A stretch of DNA of 32,897 nt from Microbacteriaceae bacterium (GTDB lineage: Bacteria; Actinomycetota; Actinomycetes; Actinomycetales; Microbacteriaceae). A program made the position numbers and the translations under genes. The stretch is from assembly GCA_947373155.1 (NCBI GenBank), contig CANBWO010000012.1, positions 1 through 32,897 on the forward strand, written 5' to 3'. Below are positions 15,436 through 22,257 of the stretch, in pieces. How positions within the stretch are numbered: position 1 is the first letter of the stretch; each line of letters starts with the position of its first letter. The notes beneath the pieces were generated by a model. The model did not search any database. It had not been told where the DNA came from and saw nothing but the letters and a program-made list of their open reading frames with translations.

Positions 15436-15863
15436 TAGAGCAGGTCCGAGATTTGAGATTGAATCAACTGCCTGTCGGCAAGTTCCTTAATTGCATCGAT
15501 GCTGGCGAGTGCCTGCTTGAGCGCACTCTCAAACCGTTCGTCCATGGCACCGCCCAAGGCTCTAGCCCATCCCTCGTGGGCAGAAGCAACTAGCCAGTCG
15601 GCAGGTTCATCGATGGCCGCTAGATGGCTAAGCATGTTGTTGGCAACAGCGATTGCAGCCTGGTGTGCGCCGGCTTTACTGAGAGCCCGTGAATACAACC
15701 AGCAACCGATCGAGAGGTTTTGTTCGTTACCCACGCGACGCCACAGGTTCAAGGAGGTAGCGGCTAGCTCAAGCGCCCAGGCCGGGTTATCTTGGGATTC
15801 AACGGCTTCAAAGGCTTCGTTGTAGCTTGCCGCCGCCATGGCGCGAATATCTAAATCGTTCAC
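15435..15863 (-). CDS. Helical, TPR-like protein of unknown function
   Basis: 142 residues, almost entirely amphipathic helices rich in Ala, Leu and Trp (NPAWALELAATSLNLWRRV, QAALAVANNMLSHL-like and SAHEGWARALGGAMD segments), in the style of tetratricopeptide repeats. The start is GTG at 15863 behind a strong AGGAGG ribosome-binding site that overlaps the end of the ABC ATPase gene. I recognise no named family. Linked to the ABC transporter by 9 bases and coupled to the DUF6958-like gene downstream; a protein-binding role is only inferred. Confidence 0.7.
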   Translation of the reverse strand: MNDLDIRAMAAASYNEAFEAVESQDNPAWALELAATSLNLWRRVGNEQNLSIGCWLYSRALSKAGAHQAAIAVANNMLSHLAAIDEPADWLVASAHEGWARALGGAMDERFESALKQALASIDAIKELADRQLIQSQISDLL

Positions 15864-15872
15864 TTTTGCCTC

Positions 15873-16628
15873 CTAAATAGAGTTTAGGCGCGTGAGAAAT
15901 TCTCGGGTGCGAGGCTGCTGGGGGTTGCCAAAGAACTCGGCCGCCGGCCCTTCTTCCACCACTACCCCACCATCGAGGAAAACCACCCAATCGGCAACGT
16001 CCCTGGCGAACGATAGCTCGTGCGTTGCCATGACAATGCTGGTGCCCTGGGCTTTCAGTTCACGTATCAACTCGAGGACCTCACCAACTAGCTCGGGATC
16101 TAGTGCGCTGGTTACCTCGTCTAAAAGCAAAAGTGCCGGGTTCAAAGCCACAGCGCGGATGATTGCCGCGCGCTGCTGTTGACCACCCGAGATTTTGTCC
16201 GGGTAACTGTGAGCTTTGTCGGCTAGTCCTATTCGTTCCAACAAGGCCATGGCTGTTTCATTAGCCTGGTCCTTGCTCAACTTCTGTACCTTAAGAAGCG
16301 CCAAGGTGATGTTCTGCAGAATGCTCAGGTGCGCAAACAGGTTGTAAGCCTGGAATACCAGACCAACCTGGCGACGCACCTGATCTTGATTTACCCGAGG
16401 GTCGCTGATGTCTTCGTCGTTCAAGAAAATTTGACCATCGCTGACCTGCTCGATCAGGTTTATACAACGCAGCAGCGTTGACTTGCCAGATCCAGAAGAG
16501 CCGATCAACGCAACAATCTGACCGCGGTAAACCTCAAGGTCTACTCCGGCAAGCACTTGCCTTTCATCGAAGGCCTTGTAAAGACCACGAACGCTGAGGA
16601 TTTGCGGACCCAGAACCATTTCCGTCAC
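15873..16628 (-). CDS. Polar amino acid ABC transporter, ATP-binding protein
   Basis: This cytoplasmic ATPase powers uptake with the permease encoded just upstream. The 251 residues hold Walker A GSSGSGKST (43-51), the Q-loop VFQAYNLF (91-98), signature SGGQQQR (147-153), Walker B LLLLDEVTSALDPE (166-179) and the switch His in MATHELSF. The VFQAYNLFAHLSILQNI segment is characteristic of the GlnQ/HisP/ArtP polar amino acid group. The GTG start overlaps the permease stop by four bases (GTGA). Confidence 0.93.
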   Translation of the reverse strand: MTEMVLGPQILSVRGLYKAFDERQVLAGVDLEVYRGQIVALIGSSGSGKSTLLRCINLIEQVSDGQIFLNDEDISDPRVNQDQVRRQVGLVFQAYNLFAHLSILQNITLALLKVQKLSKDQANETAMALLERIGLADKAHSYPDKISGGQQQRAAIIRAVALNPALLLLDEVTSALDPELVGEVLELIRELKAQGTSIVMATHELSFARDVADWVVFLDGGVVVEEGPAAEFFGNPQQPRTREFLTRLNSI

Positions 16629-17467
16629 AGCACACCACCCACCTGTTCGCGGCTAGCTAGGCGCCTGCTGATCCAATCCGTTAGGCGCACAGTTGGAATG
16701 GCTAGAACCACAAAGCAGAGCCCGGCCACTAGGTAAGGGGTGAAGTTGGCAAAGTGGGAAACTTCGATTTGAGCCGCTCGCACCGCGTCTACAGCGCCTA
16801 GAACCGAAATCAAACCAACGTCTTTTTGTAGCGACACGAAGTCGTTCATCAATGGCGGAGCTACTTTGCGAAGCGCCTGCGGCAAGACCACCAAACGCAT
16901 TGACTGCGCGTAGGTGAGGCCAAGTGACCTGGCGGCTAATCGCTGCGATGGATGTACCGCCTCGATGCCCGCCCTGAATACCTCGGCCACATAGGCCGAA
17001 TAGGTGAGGATTAGCGCCACGGTACCGAGAACCTCGGCAGGAACGCGACCCAACCATTCCAATCGCAAACCCGGGATGCCGAAACCCACCAGATAAAGAA
17101 CAATAATCAGCGGCATTCCGCGGAACAGGTCTACATAGCCACCCACCAAAAGTCTTAGCGGGGTGAAAATGGGCGATCTCAGAGTTCTGATCAAAGCCAA
17201 AATAAGCCCGAAAATCAGCACACCGATCGAGGCAAATACCAAGACCTTGAGGTTCAACCAGAGGCCATCCAGCACCGCAGGGAATGAGCCGACTAGTGTT
17301 GGCCAATCAAAGAAAGAAGTTTGAACTCGGGACCAACCCGGTGACCCAACCAGCGAAAGCCAGACAACCACGGCAAATAAAACTGTGCTGGCAACCGAAA
17401 TCAGGGTAGAACGGTTTTGCTTGCCTCGCCTATAGGCTCGACGTTCCAGTTCTACCGGGCTGACCAC
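16625..17467 (-). CDS. Polar amino acid ABC transporter, permease
   Basis: The 280-residue inner-membrane component has an N-terminal basic cytoplasmic segment (RRAYRRGKQN), one early helix (21-42), and then the HisM/GlnP-type permease core. Visible motifs are GLWLNLKVLVFA, the LRLLVGGYVDLFRGMPLIIVLYL stretch, and the coupling helix EVFRAGIEAVHPSQRLAARSLGLTYAQSMRLVVLPQA. A single permease gene is present, so it probably acts as a homodimer. It starts with GTG nine bases after the binding-protein gene. Substrate cannot be read from the sequence. Confidence 0.92.
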   Translation of the reverse strand: MVSPVELERRAYRRGKQNRSTLISVASTVLFAVVVWLSLVGSPGWSRVQTSFFDWPTLVGSFPAVLDGLWLNLKVLVFASIGVLIFGLILALIRTLRSPIFTPLRLLVGGYVDLFRGMPLIIVLYLVGFGIPGLRLEWLGRVPAEVLGTVALILTYSAYVAEVFRAGIEAVHPSQRLAARSLGLTYAQSMRLVVLPQALRKVAPPLMNDFVSLQKDVGLISVLGAVDAVRAAQIEVSHFANFTPYLVAGLCFVVLAIPTVRLTDWISRRLASREQVGGVL

Positions 17468-17476
17468 TCACAAACT

Positions 17477-18325
17477 CTACTTGAGCACTGGCACGCCCGC
17501 AGCGGTGGTGAGCCACTTGGCTTCCAAAGCCGCCAGTGTGCCGTCGGCCTTCAGCGCAGCCAAGGCCTGATCTACCGACTTGGTCAACTTGCTGCCCTTG
17601 TCTAGCACTAGGCCAAACTGGTCTCCCTTCGCGGCAGTTGGCAACTGACCAACGATGATTCCACCGGTCAGTTCAACCGCGGTTAGATAAATTGCAGTCG
17701 GAAGGTCAACCACAATCGCGTCTACTTGGCCGTTGGTGAGGGCTGCTTTGGCATCATCGTTGCTGTTGAATGCCAACGGCTTCTGCGATGGCTTGATTAC
17801 ATCTGTGATAGCGGTGTACGAGGTGGTTCCTGTTGCGGCGCCTAGCAAAAGACCCTTTAGCCCGGCGGTAGAGGTGACTGAAGCCGCCTTGGAACCCTTT
17901 ACTGTGATCACAGTCTGAGCGGTCTGGTAATAAGGCGAGCTGAAGTCGATGCTCTTGGCGCGCTCTGGAGTGATGCTGTACTGCTGGAGGTTGAAGTCAA
18001 AGTTCTTTGGCCCCGGGGCGATTGCCTCGTCGAAGCTGGTACGGACCCAAACTACGTCTTTGGATGCAAAGCCAAGCTGTTTGGCAACGGCATAGGCCAC
18101 GGCGGCTTCAAAGCCCTTGCCAGACTCTGGCTTATCGTCTAGCACCCAAGGCGAATAGGCAGGAGTTCCGGTACCAATAGTTAGCTTGCCGGCGGTCACG
18201 GTCTCTAGCGCCGAGCTAGTGCTGGTTGCTGCCGGGGTGGCCGAACATGCGGCCAAAACTGCAACTAGAGCGACCGAAACCGCGGTGGCTAGCGCCTTGA
18301 TTCCGTACTTTACAAACTTTGACAT
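17477..18325 (-). CDS. Polar amino acid ABC transporter, substrate-binding lipoprotein
   Basis: The 282-residue protein captures the substrate outside the membrane. Residues 1-27 form a lipoprotein signal peptide with lipobox LAAC (acylated Cys27). The SBP-bac-3 family core follows: GKLTIGTGTPAYSPWVL (46-62), GFEAAVAYAVAKQLGF (71-86), the PERAKSIDFSSPYY motif, and the second-lobe segment GQVDAIVVDLPTA. ATG 18325 has a strong ribosome-binding site (AGAGGAG). It heads the transporter operon and is divergent from the glutathione peroxidase gene, 113 bp apart. Ligand is unknown. Confidence 0.93.
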   Translation of the reverse strand: MSKFVKYGIKALATAVSVALVAVLAACSATPAATSTSSALETVTAGKLTIGTGTPAYSPWVLDDKPESGKGFEAAVAYAVAKQLGFASKDVVWVRTSFDEAIAPGPKNFDFNLQQYSITPERAKSIDFSSPYYQTAQTVITVKGSKAASVTSTAGLKGLLLGAATGTTSYTAITDVIKPSQKPLAFNSNDDAKAALTNGQVDAIVVDLPTAIYLTAVELTGGIIVGQLPTAAKGDQFGLVLDKGSKLTKSVDQALAALKADGTLAALEAKWLTTAAGVPVLK

Positions 18326-18438
18326 TGCGTTCTCCTCTGAAGTCTTTTCACAAGTTTGCCAAATGGTTTGAAAACGACCAATTCCATTTCGTTGTATTAC
18401 CCCGAAATAACTTGGGGTTGCATTGTGTTCACAACAAC

Positions 18439-18921
18439 ATGACCCTTGCAGAAACCGGCTTCAATCTCATCGATGGCACACCAACCACCTTCGGCCAGTT
18501 CGCCGGCAAAGTGGTTCTGGTGGTAAACGTAGCCTCAAAATGCGGTCTGACCCCGCAGTACGCGGCGCTTGAAGAACTGCAGAACAAGTACGAATCTCGC
18601 GGCTTCACGGTGGTGGGATTCCCAACCGACCAGTTCAAACAGGAGTTGAAATCCGAGGGCGACATCGCAGAATTTTGCTCGATGAACTACGGGGTGACTT
18701 TCCCTCTGGCCAGCAAGATCATGGTGAATGGCAAGAATCGTCACGAGCTTTACAAGGTGCTAACCAAGTCCAAGGATCGCATGGGGTTGAGTGGCCCGAT
18801 TCTGTGGAACTTCGAAAAGTTTTTGGTCTTGCCAAACGGTGAAATCCACCGTTTCAGGCCAACCACCCTGCCAGACGACCAGGCCATTGTGGACCTGATC
18901 GAGGCAAACCTGCCTGCCTAG
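18439..18921 (+). CDS. Glutathione peroxidase family protein (thiol peroxidase type)
   Basis: A 160-residue peroxide-reducing enzyme, probably thioredoxin-dependent as in other non-animal members. Peroxidatic Cys35 is in ASKCGLTPQY, Gln65 in FPTDQF, and Trp123/Asn124 in WNFEKF. Cys80 in AEFCSMNYGVTFP matches the resolving Cys of the yeast and plant type. The usual middle Cys of FPCNQF is Thr63 here, and the GGQEPG segment after it is replaced by KQELKSEG. The frame is open upstream to 18319 with weak sequence, but homology starts at MTLAETGFNL, so ATG 18439 is chosen. No ribosome-binding site is evident. Confidence 0.9.
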   Translation: MTLAETGFNLIDGTPTTFGQFAGKVVLVVNVASKCGLTPQYAALEELQNKYESRGFTVVGFPTDQFKQELKSEGDIAEFCSMNYGVTFPLASKIMVNGKNRHELYKVLTKSKDRMGLSGPILWNFEKFLVLPNGEIHRFRPTTLPDDQAIVDLIEANLPA

Positions 18922-18928
18922 TAGGCAG
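18914..18928. terminator. Weak hairpin between convergent genes
   Basis: CTGCCTA-G-TAGGCAG is a perfect dyad over the peroxidase stop codon. An alternative stem GTAGG/CCTAC (18921-18933) overlaps it. There is no T-run, so intrinsic termination is doubtful. Confidence 0.25.
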
Positions 18929-18949
18929 CCTACTGGGCGATTGGCAACC

Positions 18950-19441
18950 CTATTCGATAGGTGCGCAAACCATAATCACCGATTCGGGTGATTCAGGATT
19001 GAATCGTTCGTCGTAAATCTCGTAGTGAGGCGCTTCGCGCTCGACAAGTCCGCTGGAATCCAAGTATTCGTTGTAGAACCAGGCTGTGGTTTCACCAATA
19101 TCTTCAACGTCGCCGATGTGCTCACACACCGCAAAATTTCCAGCCGGAACGTCAAGGACGCGCATCCCAGCTAGGTCTTCAGGAACTTCCTCAACCAACA
19201 ATCCGGCAAAGTAAGACAGTTGCCCCGGCTTTGGGTTTTTGCCCTTTGGTGGTTCAAGAACTCCAACCGACCAAGTGAACTCAAACTCATCTAGGTCTTC
19301 TAGTTTGTCGAAGAGTTCGCCCCAGAGCTGAGGCAGAATCTCATGCGCGTTAGAGTTCACACCCAAAACACTGATGAAATCCCGGCTTACTCCAACCAGG
19401 GTCATTGCGGGAAGTGGTTGAGTCTTTACGATTGCATTCAT
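18950..19441 (-). CDS. GyrI-like/effector-binding domain protein
   Basis: 163 residues of the SOUL/GyrI-like small-molecule-binding fold (AraC effector-binding type) without any DNA-binding domain. Recognisable parts are the opening VKTQPLPAMTLVGVSRDF, the FAGLLVEEVPEDLAGMRVLDVPAGNFAVCEHIG central strand-turn region, and the closing HYEIYDERFNPESPESVIMVCAPIE. Stand-alone members bind or hydrolyse cyclic or cationic small molecules, or modulate gyrase; the ligand here is unknown. The gene ends 28 bases from the convergent peroxidase and lies 9 bases downstream of the AHSA1 gene. A -10 overlapping the AHSA1 stop codon suggests its own leaderless transcript. Confidence 0.8.
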   Translation of the reverse strand: MNAIVKTQPLPAMTLVGVSRDFISVLGVNSNAHEILPQLWGELFDKLEDLDEFEFTWSVGVLEPPKGKNPKPGQLSYFAGLLVEEVPEDLAGMRVLDVPAGNFAVCEHIGDVEDIGETTAWFYNEYLDSSGLVEREAPHYEIYDERFNPESPESVIMVCAPIE

Positions 19442-19447
19442 GCCACA

Positions 19448-19453
19448 AGCCTA
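19448..19453 (-). promoter_or_regulatory. -10 element of a leaderless promoter for the GyrI-like gene
   Basis: On the minus strand TAGGCT is followed by six bases (TGTGGC) and ATG 19441. The TAG is also the stop codon of the preceding AHSA1 gene. Confidence 0.4.
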
Positions 19454-19918
19454 TTGGGCGAGGTGCGCGGCCAGCGAGTCGAAGTAGCTGGTCATGCCAG
19501 CCTTGGTGGCATCCACCTGGCCCTCTGGCAGTTCACCAAACTGGCTGAACTTGACCCAAGAACTCTCGCCACGATCTTCAAAATCAACGCGAACTACGTG
19601 ATGCGGAGCGGTATCGTCAAGCGCCGCGAATTCCTCGGCACTTTGGGTGTAGCACATGGTGTGCTCCAAGGTCTTGTGCTGCTCAACCACGGTATAGAGT
19701 CCGTAAAAATAAGCAGCAAAGTTGTAAGCCGGCACATCGACAGCGATGCTCCAACGACCACCAACAGTAGCCTCCGAGACGGCCGAACCAGGAAGGTTCA
19801 AAAGATCAGCAGGGTGATACCAGTTCTGAAGCTCTTGGGCGTTTACCCAGGCTGCCCAAAGGCGCTGAATGCTTACCGGGTATTCGCGTTCAACCGCATA
19901 AAGAAAATCGAGTTTCAA
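19451..19918 (-). CDS. AHSA1/SRPBCC-domain protein
   Basis: A 155-residue START-like (SRPBCC) protein of the Aha1-C-terminal type. The opening FLYAVEREYPVSIQRLWAAWVNAQELQNWYHP and the later GGRWSIAVDVP and VKFSQFGELPEGQVDATKAGMTSYFDSLAAHL segments match the family. These domains bind hydrophobic ligands or act as regulators; specific function is unknown. The start is TTG at 19918, six bases after the pilO stop, so it may be co-transcribed with the pilus genes, though a functional link is doubtful. Confidence 0.82.
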   Translation of the reverse strand: MKLDFLYAVEREYPVSIQRLWAAWVNAQELQNWYHPADLLNLPGSAVSEATVGGRWSIAVDVPAYNFAAYFYGLYTVVEQHKTLEHTMCYTQSAEEFAALDDTAPHHVVRVDFEDRGESSWVKFSQFGELPEGQVDATKAGMTSYFDSLAAHLAQ

Positions 19919-19924
19919 GATTTG

Positions 19925-20524
19925 CTACTTTCGAAAAACAGTGAAAACGTAGGCCGATATTTGCAGCGTGTAGCTATCTGGGTTCAATCCAGGCTGCAAC
20001 TGAAGGCTACGAACCAGAGTTACCCTAGAAGAATTTTGAACATCGTTCAAAAATGCCACCAAAGCGTTGAAGTTACCATCGACCGCAAGAGTGACCGGTA
20101 TGTCCTTGAGAGAAGAACTGGCCTTGATCAACGATGGCTGTAAATCCGCTTCCTTATGGATCGGTGTGGGTACAACGTATTTCTCTGGATCGCCAACTGT
20201 CAGGGACGTCACCACGAGCCCATTTGAGTTTGCAGCTGAGTTGAGCGAATCCACCATTTCAGAAACATGAGCTTCCTCGGGCATCGAATACTCATAAGCA
20301 GCCAATTGTGCGTCAACCGCGGCTTTGTTCCGAACCAAGTTTTCGAGGTGATGTATGCGACTGATTTCAACGTTCAGAAGTCCGTCATTCTCATCGGTTT
20401 CCAGGGTGGCATTGTTTGCCGAGTCAATCATCGGGTTTACACCAAAGGTCATGGTGCCCAAAACTGCAGCGACACAAATAACTGCGGCGTAAATCATCTG
20501 GCGATAACGTTTGGCAAGTTTCAT
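19925..20524 (-). CDS. pilO: Type IV pilus inner-membrane alignment protein PilO-like
   Basis: 199 residues: short cytoplasmic basic N-terminus (KLAKRYRQ), one membrane helix (about 11-30), a coiled-coil-like stretch (about 45-80, including EISRIHHLENLVRNKAAVDAQLAAYE), and a C-terminal ferredoxin-like domain (PVTLAVDGNFNALVAFLNDVQNSSR, about 140-170). This is the PilO layout. With PilM and PilN it forms the ring linking motor to pilus. The start overlaps the pilN stop by one base. Sequence conservation is low and the call depends largely on gene order. Confidence 0.82.
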   Translation of the reverse strand: MKLAKRYRQMIYAAVICVAAVLGTMTFGVNPMIDSANNATLETDENDGLLNVEISRIHHLENLVRNKAAVDAQLAAYEYSMPEEAHVSEMVDSLNSAANSNGLVVTSLTVGDPEKYVVPTPIHKEADLQPSLIKASSSLKDIPVTLAVDGNFNALVAFLNDVQNSSRVTLVRSLQLQPGLNPDSYTLQISAYVFTVFRK

Positions 20525-21213
20525 TAGTTGTCCACCTCGCCAATCGCCGGCTGATCAAGATTGCGTTTGGCCAAGACTTGGTGAGTGAAAAACACAGCTA
20601 ACTTCACTTCGTAAGTGCCACCGTTAGCAGCAATCGAACTCAATTTGGAGTCTGTGAATCCTGGGATGGCAGTCAGTTGGTCCATCCATGTTTGAACGCT
20701 CCCGTAATCCTTCATGAGGAGGAACAAATTAACTTGCACAAGTGCGTCTTTGGGGTTTGCCGATCCAACTGCCGCAATCGTGTTGCCAATTGGTAACACA
20801 TCGATGCTGTTGGTTTTGGTATTAGCCGGGTAGGTGGCAACAATTTGGTCGATAAGCGGTTTCCAAAGAACTTCGGCGCTGGATCCAGCAATCTTGGCCG
20901 CCTGCAAGAACTTGATGTGCTCCTCTTCTGCGCTTATCTCCTTGAAAAGTGTCTGCCTGGTTCTTATTTCCTCAAGGCGAAGTTGTGAGTTTTTAAGGAA
21001 TACATCAGCCGAGAAAGTATTCACCGTGGCACCCAGGTATACGAGAGCGCAGAGCAGGAAAACTCCGTTGACGATATAGAACAGCCTGCGGCGAACAATG
21101 GCGTCTAACTCGGCTTCGGCGTATTTCTCGGGAACAAAGTTCACACTTGGTGGCAGAGTCACATCGATCGCGTTTTTTGGAGTTGCCATTGGCTTCATAG
21201 GCTTCGAACTCAT
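20524..21213 (-). CDS. pilN: Type IV pilus inner-membrane protein PilN-like
   Basis: 229 residues. The cytoplasmic N-terminus contains DVTLPPSVNFVPEKY (about 17-31), a degenerate version of the INLLP motif that PilN inserts into PilM. A membrane helix follows (about 44-66), then a coiled coil (LRLEEIRTRQTLFKEISAEEEHIKFLQ, about 79-105) and a C-terminal alpha/beta domain. The start overlaps the pilM stop by four bases, and pilO follows directly. Confidence 0.85.
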   Translation of the reverse strand: MSSKPMKPMATPKNAIDVTLPPSVNFVPEKYAEAELDAIVRRRLFYIVNGVFLLCALVYLGATVNTFSADVFLKNSQLRLEEIRTRQTLFKEISAEEEHIKFLQAAKIAGSSAEVLWKPLIDQIVATYPANTKTNSIDVLPIGNTIAAVGSANPKDALVQVNLFLLMKDYGSVQTWMDQLTAIPGFTDSKLSSIAANGGTYEVKLAVFFTHQVLAKRNLDQPAIGEVDN

Positions 21214-22250
21214 AGCTCTACTCCGTCGGCCAGTGCCAATGCCACCGCTAGATGATCAGGTAAGTCTGGATCTTCAACGGTAGAAACTGTTGAGCGTTTG
21301 TGGCCAAGACCCGAGCGAGTAACACCAGTTACCCAAACATTTTTCCCTTTGGAAAGAGCATCGATGAATGCCTTGTTGTCAAGGCGATAACCGGAAACCA
21401 GAATTTCTTCGATGTGTTTGTCGGGGTAGTTCTGGTGGAAAAACGCTACCGTTTCCTCGAGCTCACGTACCGCTTGGCGCTGCAACGCAGTTTGCTGCTG
21501 CTCTTGGGCTTGGATGACAGTGATGTCCGAAGTAATGGGATTAGCGCTATCGACAAACAAACCTTTGCTATCTGCATCGATTGTGTCAGCCAGCTGGGAC
21601 TGCGATGTACCGGGACGTTCCCAAGGCACTAGGCGAACGAAGGCGATTGTGTTGCCCTCGGTTACCACAATGTTGATATACGAGTTCGAGGCTCTAACAA
21701 AGGCCTTTACCCCGGTTTGGATCCTGCGTTTGGCAAGGTGACGGGTAAGGGCAAACGGAATCAGGTCGATTGAGACAATTTTTAACTTTGCCGCTCGGGT
21801 TGCTTCCATGAAATCGTCTACAGTCTCGCGATTTGCTGCCACCAAAAGACCGTTTAGCTTGGATTCGCCTTCGGATTCAAAACGACCGTTGGCATAGAAA
21901 TCCAAAACGACTTCTTCGACAGCCATTGGAAGTTCCGCCTTAACTAGTTCAGGCAGGGCTTTCTTTAACTTGTGTTTCGGAAGGTCCGGCGCAACAAACG
22001 TTTTTACAAAGACATCTGCTCCACCGATTCCAACGGCCACCAATTTGGTTTTAAAGCCGGCTTCTGCCCAAAGATCACGAAAATGCTTGGCAAGGTTGCT
22101 TGCCCGGCTCTTAGTCAAATCGGCGTCGAAGGTATCTAGAGGAAATTCGATGAACTTCTCGACCACGGGGCGCTGGCCGGTCTTGTGCAACACCTGAACA
22201 GCACGGATTGTTCGGCTAGTTACATCTATGCCAACTACGCGTTTTTTCAT
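21210..22250 (-). CDS. pilM: Type IV pilus assembly protein PilM (actin-like ATPase fold)
   Basis: PilM sits on the cytoplasmic face and ties PilN to the PilB/PilT motors. The 346-residue protein starts with GIDVTSRTIRAVQV (7-20), the phosphate-1 loop of the actin/FtsA fold. It continues with VGIGGADVFVKTFVAPDL, a PilM-type SHS2 region (ALPELVKAELPM), and the second phosphate and adenosine segments near VSIDLIPFALTRHL and EILVSGYRLDN. ATG 22250 has a usable ribosome-binding site (GAGAAG). It lies 7 bases downstream of the PilX-like gene. Confidence 0.9.
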   Translation of the reverse strand: MKKRVVGIDVTSRTIRAVQVLHKTGQRPVVEKFIEFPLDTFDADLTKSRASNLAKHFRDLWAEAGFKTKLVAVGIGGADVFVKTFVAPDLPKHKLKKALPELVKAELPMAVEEVVLDFYANGRFESEGESKLNGLLVAANRETVDDFMEATRAAKLKIVSIDLIPFALTRHLAKRRIQTGVKAFVRASNSYINIVVTEGNTIAFVRLVPWERPGTSQSQLADTIDADSKGLFVDSANPITSDITVIQAQEQQQTALQRQAVRELEETVAFFHQNYPDKHIEEILVSGYRLDNKAFIDALSKGKNVWVTGVTRSGLGHKRSTVSTVEDPDLPDHLAVALALADGVEL

Positions 22251-22257
22251 AATCTTC

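Noticed and set aside
18319-18438. 40-residue N-terminal extension of the glutathione peroxidase
   Set aside because: The extension has no family match and covers the promoter region of the divergent binding-protein operon.
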